Below are positions 1 to 11,906 of a stretch of 64,000 bases of DNA, one piece after another. The notes below the pieces were generated by a model. That model saw only the letters and a list, made by a program, of their open reading frames with translations, had not been told where the DNA came from and did not search any database. Position 1 is the stretch's first letter; every line of letters begins with the position of its first letter. Location of the stretch: contig CAKJVC010000068.1 in NCBI GenBank assembly GCA_918026815.1, positions 310,001 through 374,000 on the forward strand, written 5' to 3'. This stretch comes from Chalara sp. BL73 (lineage: Eukaryota; Ascomycota; Leotiomycetes; Helotiales). The position numbers and the translations under genes are program-made.

Positions 1-209
1 TCGCTGCGTCTTGTGAGACCATTTTCCTCCGCTTTCAATTGGACAATGTACGTCTTTGGTAGGATAGATGTCTTAGCCTCTCGATTACGAGTCGAACTGG
101 AGGGAGCGTCCACTTCATCAAGCAATTCAAGATCAATATCTTGCGCTAGGGTCGGAGCCGCGAAGAAGAGACCAGCGGCAAGCGCAACGAATGCTTTTGG
201 GAACAGCAT
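1..209 (-). CDS. Secreted subtilisin-like protease, 5' end only (partial)
   Basis: Only the first 69 codons lie in the window; the gene runs off the left edge. The start is the ATG at 209-207. The protein opens with a clear signal peptide (MLFPKAFVALAAGLFFAAPT, then LAQ), so it should enter the secretory pathway. An acidic Ser-rich linker follows, then TYIVQLKAEENGL. That string resembles the first beta strand of the I9 inhibitor propeptide found at the N terminus of fungal S8 subtilases (the YIVxLK pattern). The catalytic domain is outside the window, so the family call rests on the propeptide motif alone. Other secreted proteins could start in a similar way. Signal peptide: seen. Subtilase: inferred. 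Confidence 0.5.
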   Translation of the reverse strand, partial: MLFPKAFVALAAGLFFAAPTLAQDIDLELLDEVDAPSSSTRNREAKTSILPKTYIVQLKAEENGLTRRS

Positions 210-2955
210 CTTGTCCAAAAGCCGAAGTCTTGTGAACTTTGAGAACGGTGGATGTAGCTAACATATTGAGGGCGTGAAGCAGTATATACGATAAGTAAAA
301 TGAGACCTTCAATGTCAAAGATGGGATCGATGCAAGCATGCTTTGGACCATGTCGCCTTGGCACTCGGCCGGCAGCTGCGCCCTTGTATGCAGGTACCAT
401 TTCGAGCTTCCTCATCCGCCCCATGTAATGATTGCTGGAAATCTGAAGAGTACATTTCGCTCCCAAAATATTTGCGCACGCAGCTCGACTAGGTTAAGGT
501 GCAAATACCTCCTTCACGCGTTGAAGTGATGCCAAGGACGCATTTGACTATGGAATTCTCATATGCACGCCGCTGTCCTACATTATGCTTAATTAGGCAG
601 GTGAGTGATCTCCTCTGCGCTCAATTCGATACCGTACTTCATAAATCCAACGTCTCCTGCTCGTAAAATTGGTGAACATATGAAGGATTAGAATGCAGTC
701 GCTGCATGGAAACATGACAACCTTGAGAGTTAATTGCTTGGCGAATTAGAAGATGAAAGGCGTAATCATGGCACAGATCGAACCGCTCTAGCAAGGGCCT
801 ACCGATGTTCTGTGCAGCTAGTAAGCTATACATGCATATGCACTGTATGTTCTCAGTTCGTATCCAGCATGTCCGTGCACAAATGCGAAATTCTTAGGCA
901 CGGTCCACCGTGTTGTACTAAGAAATGCTTCAAGAACAAGCATTACCATCTGTAGTGTAAAAACATCTCGGCAATAATATGAGCGATGCATCTACCGCAT
1001 AATATATATATCTTGGCGTGATCTGACCGCAGCATACGAGCAGAGGGGGTTGAGGCCATTCGTAGTGTACTAATGAAGCACGCTGGGTTGAACATCATGA
1101 GAACGGCTTAACTTATACGAAAGAGTAAGCTGAGTTTCACAAATTGGAGCAAAACTTCAGACTGCAATTAGTCCATGTGGTGTTAGAAAGTTGCTCTCTT
1201 CTGACAGGTTCAAGAATCTAACCCGAGACGAGGAGCTGAGTTGAGGCTATGGACCTAAGAAATAAGGTAGTAGTCAAGTCTCCGGGGCGTCGTCTAATTA
1301 AGGTAAGGCGACAGGGTTGGTGGCCCCCACCATCTAGCCGTTGGCTGCTCCGAAAGATAAAGCACGCGATAATCCCTTATGACCAACATCTACTTATACG
1401 ACATCCATTGTAAAGGCTGACAGAGGGTTTACAAGCCATTTCGCAAAAGGCCGCCCCAAGTATCCTTGGACCTCGATCAGGCAGCGCCTCCCCGTTTGGG
1501 GAGACGAACTCGACGCGTTACGCGCAGGCGCGGTGCAGCATTTGCCAAAGCTCACCAAACAATATGTTGTTTAAATTACAACCTTGTGTCTCGCTTAACC
1601 ATTGTTGGTAAGAGTATTGACAGGGCCGGGGAGCGTTCAGAACCTGCGATAGGAACAGACGGGCTCCTGCAACTGTGATGATAGAGAGGAATCATGTTAC
1701 TACCACAGCGAACCAGATGATGTTCCAAAACCCTCCCAGCCGGTGGGAGTCATCTCCTCTTCGAGCATACATTCAAGCACAACTATAGAGAAAAATCATC
1801 TAACACAATGTTCGAGACAATCTTGCAGATATGGCTTAGAGCATTGCTGTGATTTCGCCGCTCCATATTGCTGCCAGTTCGTTTTCTTACACCTTTGCTA
1901 TCCATTCTTTGTTTGCGTTCAGTGGAATTCAAATTTTGTCTTTGACATTTGAGGAGCGACTGAATGATGCACAACTCAGATTCTAGACATTGCGTAAAGG
2001 TAGAAGGGCCGTGCACTCCCCAGTTACGCCACCCATCTTTGATTCTACTCACTTGTTTTACATAGCAGATACATAGCTCCAGACTGCAAGGGAACGTTTG
2101 GCACAATGGTCCCCGATAGCTGACTCTGACCGGCTCTTACGCGTATAGTATTATACCACGTTCCTTTCTGTAAATATCCAGCTAATAGATTTCAAATTCA
2201 CTGAATAAGTGCGCGATATTTCTTCCTTACTGTCTAGTGAAATCGCTACAGATGTTGTCACATGGCACGTGATACGGCTACAATGAACAGTGACGGCAAG
2301 CACTATACCGAAAGACTCTCGCCAATCTTTCATGCATTTTGTAGAGGACTAAAACATCAGCCTGGAAATGAGATCGGCTTAGTCGGCATCGGCTTATAAA
2401 TTCAGGACCTTATCTTAATCGAGGACGAGTTCGATGTGTAACTGTCCTTAGATATATGTAATTTTGTTTTGTCAGATACATTGGGAAGAGCTGCTTTCAA
2501 GGCTATTTAAGGGAGCCTGACGTCCCGTCCCGTCTGTATGGCTTCGCATTGCTTGGCAATTCGAGGCACAATTCGCTCTTTGCCACAATTCCATGTCAAA
2601 GACAATGACGAGCACAGCATGCTTTCAATAAGGTATGTTGGCACGCTGTATCCTGTTTCTTGTGTATTTAAAAATGAGATGTTTTACTTAATCGTTATTA
2701 TCTTATTTTCATATGTTCTCTACTGTACAGTAGGCAGGCGGGTGACTTTCTGTGGCTGAAGGGCGGATCGCTTGACTTTACCAAAAGTAGGCACAGAATA
2801 CCATCGATAGGCTCAAAATAAGCTGAGGCGTTTTCAGCTTTGCCCTGATCGATACAGTAGTATTTAACAAACACAGTTCCCTAATCATTATAGCTTTGCT
2901 GACTCTACAAACTTTAGCAAACAGGTATCTTCCGTCGCGTCCTTTGACAGACGAG
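210..2955. other. Intergenic, no supported gene
   Basis: About 2.7 kb. Open frames on both strands are short and show no family motif, codon pattern or flanking splice signals that I trust. A small GC-rich patch near 1480-1560 contains a 6-bp stem with a 4-base loop (1488-1503). The right end holds the promoter of the CFEM-like gene and the left end the promoter of the subtilase-like gene. Confidence 0.6.
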
Positions 2956-3829
2956 ATGATATCCATGATCGTAATCATCTTGCCATTGCTGCCTCTAATT
3001 GCAGCTCAGTCACAGATCACGGAAGCTCCTGCATTTATTACACAACGGCCATGCGCCCGAAACTGCTTCGCCTACGCACAAGATTATGATGGGCCATGGG
3101 TAGTGGCATCGGCGATAGGTTGCGACTACCAGATTAGCATAAACCTCAACTGTTTCTGCCGTCCGGATTTACAAAATAAGGCAGACTCATATCTGAGATC
3201 ATGCGTCAACAAATCATGCGAGGGAAATGCGGTAGACATCACGCCGGCGATAGCAATCTACGATGACTTCTGCACCAGCATGGGCTTCAACCGAGTTAAT
3301 GCCGCGACGACGACAGGTGAGGACCTCTTTCCAGCCAAGACTGTCACTGTCACGGCGATACAGACGGTGTTCCTATCGTCCGGTGAACGACGAGTGCAAG
3401 CACCTTTTATTGGCCTCGCGGCGCAATTGGGTTTTTAAGAGCCGTGTTGACGCGCCTCCTGGCCCAGGTTCTGCATCTCGCACTAGCGCATCATCAACTT
3501 CACATCTTTCGGTAGGCGGTTCAACAGATCCTTCCGGCTCCATCCTTCAGACAGATGCTACATCTCAATTTCCACCCAGTTCCTCACCTCTCACTTTCTT
3601 GACTTCTGGAACTTCTGACATCATCAAGTCCACAGCCGGATCATCAAACACGCCCTCCTTCACATCTACCTCAAGCTCAGACAGTGGGAATGATAAATCT
3701 AGCAGCAGCAATAAGGAAAATAGTCTCGGAACGGGAGATATTGTCGGTATTGTCGTCGGAAGTCTAGGCTTTATCGTTACAGCAATCGGGGCGTATTACA
3801 CGTATAAAGCGTTTCAAAATAGAGCCTGA
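2956..3829 (+). CDS. CFEM-like secreted, membrane-anchored protein
   Basis: Start at ATG 2956 (2965 is an in-frame alternative), followed by a signal peptide (MIVIILPLLPLIAAQSQ). The ectodomain has eight cysteines spaced C-x3-C, C, C-x8-C-x1-C, C-x4-C, C. This is close to the fungal CFEM pattern, including the central CFC, but the usual conserved Asp is not obvious. A Ser/Thr-rich stalk follows, then one C-terminal membrane segment (GDIVGIVVGSLGFIVTAIGA) with a short basic tail. The frame changes near 3390-3460. An intron at 3383-3467 (GTGAAC...CCCAG, 85 nt) joins TVFLSSG to SASRTS and gives 262 aa; 3317-3467 is a second option. CFEM proteins act at the cell surface, in heme uptake, adhesion or host interaction. 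The role here is unknown. Confidence 0.7.
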
Positions 3830-4900
3830 TGTATCCCTGATGTATCTCAATGCACCAAATTATTGGTATTTTTGACAACCGGCGGTGCTACGGGGTTCAT
3901 ATCGAGTGTACCTACGGGAAAGAAAACGGTACAAAAGTCTCTCAGCTCATAGACCAACCCGCGTCATTGGCGAAGTAACAGTGCTCCAGGATCATACTGT
4001 GGGCACTGAGTGTGAAGGATAGCTCTTATGCCACGCAGATATTGGATCAGAGCTTAGATAGAGCTTTCTATTTGTGGATACTCAGTCGAGTCGTAGGCAC
4101 TGACTGATTTTAGTGAGGACGGAGATTGAGAGATTGTTCGCAAGCAGAATGAGCGAGCCAAATGTAAGACCCTGATAGACGTAATTGAGAAAACTCTTCG
4201 TTATATATCATTTCTCTAGCATTAGAAAAACACATCTCAATTTGGTCGCGGTGCCTATGATACAACTGGGGTGGCCTGCGGCTACGGGTGTATATAGCAC
4301 AATAGAGGTGTGTGTGTGTGTATTAATATAAACCCATGCTCCTCCGCCATTTTTCAGCAGATGAGCTCCCCTACCCCTTCTTCCAACTTCCGTGGTTCTC
4401 TACCGTGGACAATACGAATACAAGCGCCTTACTTATCCATCCCACCGCTTGGAGTATGTATCTACGTGCGCGGCTTTCGTTGGAGAAGCCATCATCCGAC
4501 ATTGATGCTCTTTTTTATACCACAGGGGAAGGGGTCAATTACAGCGACCAATCCATAAGCCGGTCTACGATCTTTACACTGCTGCATGTCCAATTAAAGG
4601 CTTGCATACGTCGAAAAGGAAGGAAGATAGATATTCACTTGTGCTGATGTCTCATTTTCCAGTGCGGGCTGATAGTGCGGGCTGTACAAGTGTGGAAGCC
4701 AGGCACGGCGCGAAAAGGGATAATTATTTAAATTTCATCATGCAAAGTTCATTACAAGCAGTCCTGGTATCATTGCCACCTCCTTTCTGCGATCCAAATC
4801 TTTTCACACATATCCGTCATCATGCTCATGTCATTCCGAATGCTGCTAATAGCTCAAGTCCTGCTCAAGTCCTGCTCATCCTGCAACTCTGAGCTGGTCC
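3830..4900. other. Intergenic with small simple repeats
   Basis: No supported gene. It contains a (GT)n run at about 4308-4321 and, just beyond the 3' end of the CYSTM-like gene, a tandem repeat: two copies of the 11-mer CTCAAGTCCTG at 4853-4874 plus a degenerate third unit to 4883. Confidence 0.55.
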
Positions 4901-5272
4901 TCACATAACAGTACACCAGCAGCAGGCGCACCCTGCGCAACCTGCTAAGCAACCTGCACAGAACGCTCCTCCGCTGTGCTTCTTGTCGTTTGGTGCTTGA
5001 ACATACACAACTTGTGGTTGTGGTATGTGAGCTGGATATCCCCCTTCTCCATCATGATACACCTTATGATCCTGTACATGCTGGTATGATTTTGTTGGCA
5101 TTTCGTGCGCTGAATGTTGGTACGACTGAGACTGGTGATATATCTCATTGTTCTGATATGGTTCCACGTAGTATGGCTGGGGAGAATTTGGCGGGTATCC
5201 TGCGTATGATGGTGGTGGGGACTGTGGCCCACGCTCTTTGAGCTTGTAATCTTCAGTCTTTCTGTGTGTCAT
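4901..5272 (-). CDS. CYSTM-like cysteine-rich tail protein
   Basis: Single-exon gene, 123 aa, starting at ATG 5272. An upstream in-frame GTG at 5293 is not a likely start. The N-terminal ~95 residues are hydrophilic and rich in Pro, Tyr, Gln and His (PPPSYAGYPPNSPQPYYVEP). The last ~22 residues form a compact Cys/Gly/Ala block, FCAGCLAGCAGCACCWCTVM. This layout matches the CYSTM family of small eukaryotic proteins, where a Cys-rich C-terminal helix associates with membranes and is linked to stress tolerance. PPPSY also fits a PPxY motif for WW-domain proteins such as Rsp5. Family: good match by composition. Function: inferred only. Confidence 0.7.
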   Translation of the reverse strand: MTHRKTEDYKLKERGPQSPPPSYAGYPPNSPQPYYVEPYQNNEIYHQSQSYQHSAHEMPTKSYQHVQDHKVYHDGEGGYPAHIPQPQVVYVQAPNDKKHSGGAFCAGCLAGCAGCACCWCTVM

Positions 5273-5833
5273 CTTGAGGATATTATGGTGCACGATGTTG
5301 GGTCAGGTTCTGGTTTCGATGATTAATTTGCAGGCTCGTTGTTCTTGAAGTCCCAAGGCAAGGTATGGCGGCCTGGAGCTGAAAAGCCCAAATAGCAAGG
5401 CAGACCTCTGTCCGACGAATACTTCTCTAGTGAGCCTTTAACTTTAGTGCGATCAAATCATCTCGTTTTGCTCGCCCAGAATAGTTTTGTCAGATCTGCT
5501 AGAAAAGCAATTATTTTTATTATTTTTATTTAAAAAAAGAGGAACCTATTCTAGTTACAGAGCTGGTTCTTCTATTAAAACCTGGAGGCAAAATGCCTGA
5601 TGAATACTGTGGCGCAGCCGTCTGTGTGACTCTCTGGACTGTGCTCTCTTGTCCAATCAAGCAGTCTCCCTTAGCATGTTCATGTCCAAGCTAGGCAATA
5701 GCGGGATATGTGGCGCAGAAGCGGGGCTTATGATTGGAGCAAGCTTTCCTACATCCATTCTTGGAAGCGACAGCTGTGAGGAGTTCATCCCCCAACGAAA
5801 CTCCTAGCAGAGTCGCCAAATGCCTTCACCACG
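5273..5833. other. Divergent intergenic region
   Basis: Promoter space between the CYSTM-like gene (leftward) and HET gene 1 (rightward). It includes an AT-only tract around 5505-5540. No gene or RNA recognised. Confidence 0.55.
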
Positions 5834-7723
5834 ATGCGTCTCCTTTGCACATCCATTCCATATAGAGTTCAAGAATTTGTCGGAGATACTATTCCAAGCT
5901 ATGCCATACTATCACATCGATGGGAGCAGGAGGAGGTGCTATTCCAAGATGTAATGGACCTTGAAGCTGACCACACTACCCCGATGAGTAAATTAGGATG
6001 GACTAAACTTGTGAACTTTTGTGAAAGGGCGGCACGTGATGGATACCATTGGGCCTGGATGGACACTTGTTGCATTGATAAATCAAGCAGTGCAGAACTA
6101 TCGGTAAACCTCAAGCACGAATACCGGGTGTATGGTCTATCTTGCTAAATGTGCTATTTGGATAAATAGGAAGCCATTAACTCAATGTTCAATTATTACC
6201 GACAAGCTGGAATGTGCTATGCTTTCTTGACCGATATCCCTGGTGGCGGTCTTTCGGCCCTCCCGCTCAATGCGTCATCCGAATCAATTCTTGGTGCTTC
6301 TAAGTGGTTTACAAGAGGTTGGACTCTTCGTGAGTACTTTTTACTATGTCTAAACTCGCGCCTATAGTTCCTGCAAGATAACGACTACATGCTGAATCCC
6401 CATTTTGGAACCTGTCGCCTGTTGGAATCTTCACTTGATATATATCTAAGACTAATTCGGATCCTTTTTATAGAGGAATTGCTTGCACCGCAGGAAGTTA
6501 CTTTTTTTGATTGCGAATGGGGGGAGATTGGAACTAGAAGCAGTCTTGAGACTGTGATTTCGGCAGTTACTGGTATACACGACCTTGAGGCGTTCGAGAA
6601 TGCAAGTTGCGCGCAGAAATTCAGCTGGGCCTCTAAACGAGAGACAACTCGGTTAGAAGATCGAGCATATAGCCTTCTAGGACTTTTCGGAGTCAGTCTG
6701 TCCCCTATATATGGCGAAGGCTGCAATGCCTTCAGAAGATTGCAGCTAGAAATATTACGAGACTCGGATGACGAGTCTATCTTTGCCTGGACGGACTCTA
6801 AAAATATGACAGGAGGGTTGCTCGCTCATTCCCCCACAGCATTTCAATACGCTGGAAATATAAGGCAGCTTGAATTCGACACTGACAAGCCTCCATATGC
6901 GATGACGAATAAAGGATTGTTCATGCGAACCTCCTACACTTATCCCATAAGCGACCCCGAAACTCACGTACAACCTACCCCTAAGTGTCTTCTGATGCCC
7001 CTGCAGTGCTCTTCCTCTGGCACCAATCTTCCTCACTGCATTTACGTTCGGCAAATGAATGGGAATCAGTATGCGAGAATTGCAGCTGGATCGTTGCCGC
7101 TCTTAAGTGAAGATCTGTACGATCGAATCATCCGCAAGCATGCAGTAGATGAACTCGCAATCTACTTCAAGCAGCGGAAGGAGAATGAATACCCTTTCAA
7201 TCAATCGTGCAGTGTTTCTATTTATGTCGATGGTCTTCACGGGACAGTGCCTACTACAAATCGATTCTTCTCTCAAGCCAGCCGGGTTCAGTGTGAGAAC
7301 TACGATAATAGCAGTTTTATTTTGACGTTCGACAAAGTCTACGGGAATGTTCTTGCATTGCTTCACTTTTGGGTTCCACATAGCAGGGCAAAGCGTATGG
7401 TTTTAAGCATTTTTTCCATGCGCGGAAGTTTCCGAGTAACTCTGTTGAAAGGAGATGAAGGTAGTGCAGCGCAATTTTGGAAGAGCATCTTGAAGCAGCC
7501 CTACGAGGAATCGATTCATCGTGAGCGCGTTTTGGAATTTAAAGCAATGAACCCGAGAAACCACGTTGGAATGTTTGACGCAAGGCGCTTTATGGTAGCG
7601 AGCTGGCAAGATACTACGTCGTCGTGGCTGATTAGGTTATGTAATGATCAGCCTGGCAATGCCCTGGTATGTTATGAGCTGGACAAGCGATCTGGCATCC
7701 AGAAGACTGTCCAGTTTCTATAA
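5834..7723 (+). CDS. HET-domain protein 1 (heterokaryon-incompatibility type)
   Basis: Three exons (5834-6103, 6170-6329, 6474-7723) give 559 aa. Both introns (66 and 144 nt) have GT-AG ends, and the joins restore SAELS|EAINSMFNYYRQ and GWTL(Q)ELLAPQ. The N-terminal third is a classic HET domain: MRLL start, PSYAILSHRW, WAWMDTCCIDKSSSAELSEAI, CYAFLTD, SKWFTRGWTLQELLAP, then RETTRLEDRAYSLLGLFGV and YGEG. The C-terminal half matches no domain I know. HET proteins trigger cell death on fusion with incompatible strains, and many are orphan loci. No NACHT or repeat domain is attached, so this is the short HET-only form. A second HET gene lies 27 kb away on the same strand. Confidence 0.9.
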
Positions 7724-8565
7724 CTTGGGGCTGTTTGAATCCTCAGTACATGATGAGAAAGTAACGGTTCTATCATGTTCTTGAAAATAAACCTTACGGA
7801 AAGTCGAATTTGAGATTGATGTTCGACAAGAGGCCAAATAGGAGACTGAGGGAATATGGATAATATCCCCTGATTAGCCAGCCAGGACTAATGAACTCTT
7901 CAATATATCTCCAATAATGTATTTTTGTTCGATCACCATAACACTAAAGTCAATTTTTCACAAATTTAGTGGCTTCATTAATGTGTAAAGATGCTACAGT
8001 CTGGTTATAAGCATATCACTGTCACAATCCATCCCCATGTGAAATTTCTTTTAGCTCATATAGGCATATTTAGTTTGCACGATGGTCACACCGATTTTTT
8101 TGGTGCTTATCGTAACTAGTCGTAGTTGGAATATACATACTGAAATACGTCCACTCGAGTTAGTTGTCTTTAAGATTATATGCAGTGCCTAGTTCATTTC
8201 CTATGGCAAACATGGTTTTCCTTAGGATTTGTGTTGAGCAGGCGAGGCATGTGCATAGCTCTCAATTCACTGTACTCCCCACTAGATCTGGTTAACTTAG
8301 AGAGCAAATCTTCCATCGTAATCTTATCGTGAGGATGTCAATGTTTTAACCATGACCTTGGCCCCTATACCGCGTCCGTCGTGATAGGTTGTTTAGCGAG
8401 CCTGGTTCAGCAGGATGACACTTTCCCCGTTTAGGTAATTATTGCGCTGACACCGTATGACAATGCGGACTTTGAAGGCGATATAAACCCGGGTTCTGAC
8501 TTATTTCTTGCGACTACCTTGATTTGCCATATGAGAAAAACAAACATCCAAGAGTTCCATCAACA
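7724..8565. other. Intergenic, nothing recognised
   Basis: About 840 bp, AT-rich on the left, holding the 3' region of HET gene 1 and the promoter of the next gene. No frame with support. Confidence 0.55.
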
Positions 8566-8937
8566 ATGTTCTCAGGATCTGTACGCTCGAAATCATCCTA
8601 CGCACTTGCCGCCGCGGCTCGAGCTCCAAAATCATCACCCCCAAATTTCAGATTCAAAAGGACCCTTCCTATACTTCCAAAATCATCTTTAAGATTCACC
8701 AGTACCAGATTGTCCTCACCTCAAAAACCTAGTCAGGGTGCACATGTCAAGCCTGACGAAGTGATCCAAGGGGCCAAATTTTCGGAGCTGGGTGCCACCA
8801 AAACCGTGAAGATTGTGATCATTATTTGTTTGTGTATAGCCGGAACCATGGAGACGATATTTTGGACGAGGGTTCTGTGGGAGAAATTTGGCCCGGCGAA
8901 AGAGGAGGGTGGAGGTGCCTCGAATGATGCAGCTTGA
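8566..8937 (+). CDS. Small mitochondrial-type single-pass membrane protein
   Basis: 123 aa from ATG 8566; the upstream in-frame start at 8524 is a TTG. The first ~50 residues are rich in Arg, Lys, Ser and Ala with almost no acidic residues, as in a mitochondrial presequence. RFTSTRLSSP is a plausible processing region. One hydrophobic segment follows (VKIVIIICLCIAGTMETIFW), then a short polar tail (RVLWEKFGPAKEEGGG). The layout resembles small accessory subunits of inner-membrane complexes, but I do not recognise the family. It sits next to MAK16 and an Mso1-like gene, in a stretch that looks conserved and housekeeping. Targeting is inferred from composition. Confidence 0.6.
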   Translation: MFSGSVRSKSSYALAAAARAPKSSPPNFRFKRTLPILPKSSLRFTSTRLSSPQKPSQGAHVKPDEVIQGAKFSELGATKTVKIVIIICLCIAGTMETIFWTRVLWEKFGPAKEEGGGASNDAA

Positions 8938-9754
8938 GGTGAGCAGGTGTTCAGGCTTTTAATGAGAATAAGCCTTTCAACCATGTTAAAAACAGGGCCG
9001 CGTTTGAAAGCTTTGTGCAAGGATTATAGGAAATTCCACTGTTCGTTTGTAATATAATGTTGGGGTCTTTTGTATCGAGTGCGGTGCAGGCGTTGGGTGT
9101 TGACCGGGACTCAACTTGGGATATCTCCACTTCATTCGAGCTATACTTCATAGGTGGGATGCACTACGCTGCTACAAGAATGCCTGGCAAGCCGTATAGG
9201 ACGAATAGATAGCTTCCAGGAATAGAAAATAGAGGCTACTTAATGAATCGTTAAATGAATTGGCTCATTTTATGCAGGCTCCAATTCTGGACTGGTACGT
9301 AATAGTGCTACAAACATCAGTTTTTAGAGTGGAACAATTTTATTGGCAAATGAAGCCAACTGCGCTTTGATGCGTCGATTCATCGTTTTCATCTGAGCTC
9401 AATTTGCCATGACCCTCGAGACCTCCGTAGGCTTCGAACAAAGAGAACACCCTTCTCAATGAAACTAAGATAAATCCAAAGTAACAGAATCAGTAGGCTC
9501 TGCCTGAGGAGCTTAAGTACTTCAAGCATACTGGTGTAGGAATATATTGGCTGAAGTTGGAGTTGAGGACCAGAAATGATATTAGTATTTGCAATCATGT
9601 CACGTGGTGCATCACATCCGAGCGGTGAGGGCGGCAGAATCAGAGAAAATATCCGCTCCCTGGGAATTTTTGAACCTTGAAACTGAGATGCAGAAAACAA
9701 CTTCTCGAAACCATCGTCTCTCAAACTTTTGACGCACATTCGAGTACCGTCGTC
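8938..9754. other. Intergenic / MAK16 promoter
   Basis: Contains the 3' region of the small membrane-protein gene and the promoter of MAK16. A 116-codon leftward frame at 9389-9739 abuts the MAK16 start but has no family signal, so I take it as chance. Confidence 0.5.
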
Positions 9755-10788
9755 ATGTCATCCGACGAGATTGTTTGGCAGGTTATCAACCAGCAGTTCT
9801 GCTCTTTCAAGCTAAAGTATGCTGCAATTTGCCCTAGCTCTCAATCATCTCTAACAATTTCAGGACCACAAAAGAGAAAAACTTTTGCAGAAACGAATAC
9901 AATGTCACAGGTCTCTGCAATCGGCAATCGTGTCCGCTGGCCAATTCTCGATATGCTACGGTGCGCGCGCACCCAGAGTCCGGCACACTTTACCTTTACA
10001 TGAAGACCATCGAGCGAGCGCATACACCAGCCAAGTTATGGGAACGAATCAAGCTGTCGCAGAACTATGCCAAAGCTCTCGAGCAAGTAGATGAGCGATT
10101 AATATACTGGCCAAAGTTCCTCATCCACAAGTGCAAGCAGCGGTTAACGAGATTGACACAAGTGGGAATTCGGATGCGCAGATTGGCGAGAGAAGAAGAA
10201 CGATTGGGCGAGAAGCTTGTTCCAAAGCTGGCACCGAAAGTTAGGAGACGAGAAGAGACGCGGGAGCGTAAGGCGGAGGCTGCTGCGAAGGTTGAGAGGG
10301 CTATTGAGAGAGAGCTGATTGAACGGCTGAGAAGTGGTGCTTATGGAGATCAGCCGCTCAATGTGAGCGAGTCTATCTGGAAGAAGGTTTTGAAGGGACT
10401 GGAGAGGCAAGGGGAGGGAACGAGAGATGAAGATCTGGATGAAGGCATCGAGGAGGATGAGCTGGAGAATGAAGGCGAAGAAGAGTATGAGAATGAGGAA
10501 GGTGTTGGTGATGTCGAATATGTCAGTGATCTAGGTGAGGATGAGGAGGACCTAGGCGACCTTGAAGACTGGCTTGGAAGCGAGGGAGAAGAAGCCACGG
10601 ACGAAGAGGACGAGGAAGACGGTGATAGCGAGAGTGACAGCAGCGAGGACAAGTCGAAGAAAGCTGCTGGCGCAAAGAGGAAGCGAGCACCAGTCAAGAA
10701 GGGCAAGCCTTCGAAATTCCCAAGAATGGAGATCGAGTACGAGGAGGAAGTTGAGACAGCTCCTGCTCAGCAAAATTTGGCATTCTAG
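9755..10788 (+). CDS. MAK16: Ribosome biogenesis protein Mak16
   Basis: Two exons, 9755-9816 and 9864-10788, with a 47-nt intron (GTATGC...CTAAC...CAG), giving 328 aa. The join restores the family signature [26 protein letters not shown]. Cys16, Cys29, Cys39 and Cys44 form the conserved metal- or cluster-binding set of Mak16. [20 protein letters not shown] and [18 protein letters not shown] are also typical. The C terminus is the usual very acidic tail (about residues 215-290) followed by Lys/Arg-rich nuclear-localisation-type sequence. Mak16 acts in the nucleolus with Rpf1 and partners on 27S pre-rRNA to make the 60S subunit, and it is essential in yeast. Length and order match the family. 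Confidence 0.95.
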
Positions 10789-11228
10789 GCTTTCCGACAT
10801 CAATTTGAAGCTTGGAGTCTTGGTGTAACTGGCGCAGTAAAGTATTTAAAAAACGGCATTGTGTATGAGAATAGTGCTTTATAGTTTTCCTCAGAAATCG
10901 AATTCAGTGAATTCATACTATAAAATAATATCGGGTAGATTTCATTAATGGAAAGTGCCTGAAATGTTGTGGCACCTCATAGCACGGATTTTAAGACCCC
11001 CACATTTCTGATTCAGCCTCGGCGGGGTCAAAGTCCCACAGCGAGACGCTGATGTTTCAACCACACCACTTCCTGTCAATTCCAACCGCCAACACAACAG
11101 AAATCTTCACCTCGCAGACTCTCTTTACGCAACCATAATTCCGGAGTCGCGAAGCAGATTTTTGTGCTCAATCAGCGCACACCTCTAACTACACCCTCGT
11201 TTCCGCCTCTGCGCGACCATTTCTCGCC
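10789..11228. other. Intergenic
   Basis: The 3' region of MAK16 and the promoter of the Mso1-like gene. The right part (about 11040-11228) is C-rich and A-poor, as in many constitutive fungal promoters and leaders. Confidence 0.5.
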
Positions 11229-11906
11229 ATGGCATTCTTCTCCAACCTCACCTCCAAAGTAGCTACCATCCGCCAGAATCTGCTTGCCTCTGAAACCGAC
11301 GGCGACACCATTGACGACACACATCTCTGCCGAGTTTTGCGAAGCCACTACACCGAGTACAAAAAGCAGCCTCTCCCTGCCTGGCTCCCGCCCGACCCTC
11401 GCGCTCCTCCGCCACCGCCAGTCGTGATGGCGGCTCCTGCAATCGGCTCACGGTACGGCGCTACAAACAACGCTGATTTCAGCAGCACGGTATCGAGAGG
11501 ACGCAATGATCTAAGTGGACTGTGGGAGAAGAAGGAGCAGCCGCAACGACCGCAACCACAGAGCTTGAGGACCGGAAGGCGAGAGCCGCTGGGTGGGAGA
11601 GAACAGCAGCCGTTGGGAGGAGGAAGGGAGCCAGCTCCAGCACCGAGAGTTAGGGGTTTGCCGAGCCAACAGGAAGGTAGTTATCAGGCTGCGTCCTTTT
11701 CGTCAAGTGGGAGTGGCAAGAGCAGGCTGTTGGATCGTTTGGGCAATAAAAGTCCTGCGACAGGGAGGGCATCGCCTGGTGGCGCTTCGTCACCTGTGCA
11801 GCAGTATGATAGGAGAGGAGGTTCGGGCGATAGGCCAGTCATGTCCGCAAACTCACCTTGGGCGAGCAATGGTAGCAGTGGGTATGGTGGCGGGTACGGA
11901 CGTTAG
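11229..11906 (+). CDS. Mso1-like Sec1-binding protein
   Basis: Single exon, 225 aa. Residues 1-60 match the Sec1-binding region of Mso1: an amphipathic start with FFSNLTSKVATIRQNLL, the acidic turn ETDGDTIDDTHLCRVLRSHY, then PLPAWLPPDPR. The rest is disordered and rich in Pro, Gln, Arg, Gly and Ser, ending in a Gly-rich tail. A short basic hydrophobic element, SRLLDRLG, sits near residue 163. In yeast Mso1 binds the SM protein Sec1 and assists SNARE assembly at sites of exocytosis. Filamentous-fungal homologues share the N-terminal region with little conservation elsewhere, as here. Family: good. Function by homology. Confidence 0.8.
   Translation: MAFFSNLTSKVATIRQNLLASETDGDTIDDTHLCRVLRSHYTEYKKQPLPAWLPPDPRAPPPPPVVMAAPAIGSRYGATNNADFSSTVSRGRNDLSGLWEKKEQPQRPQPQSLRTGRREPLGGREQQPLGGGREPAPAPRVRGLPSQQEGSYQAASFSSSGSGKSRLLDRLGNKSPATGRASPGGASSPVQQYDRRGGSGDRPVMSANSPWASNGSSGYGGGYGR

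Noticed and set aside
1783..2106. 107-codon leftward frame
   Set aside because: No motif, no membrane or signal segment, and no supporting splice sites; probably chance in a gene-free stretch.
9389..9739. 116-codon leftward frame next to MAK16
   Set aside because: It overlaps the MAK16 promoter/leader, has no domain, and shows no splice or start context that supports it.
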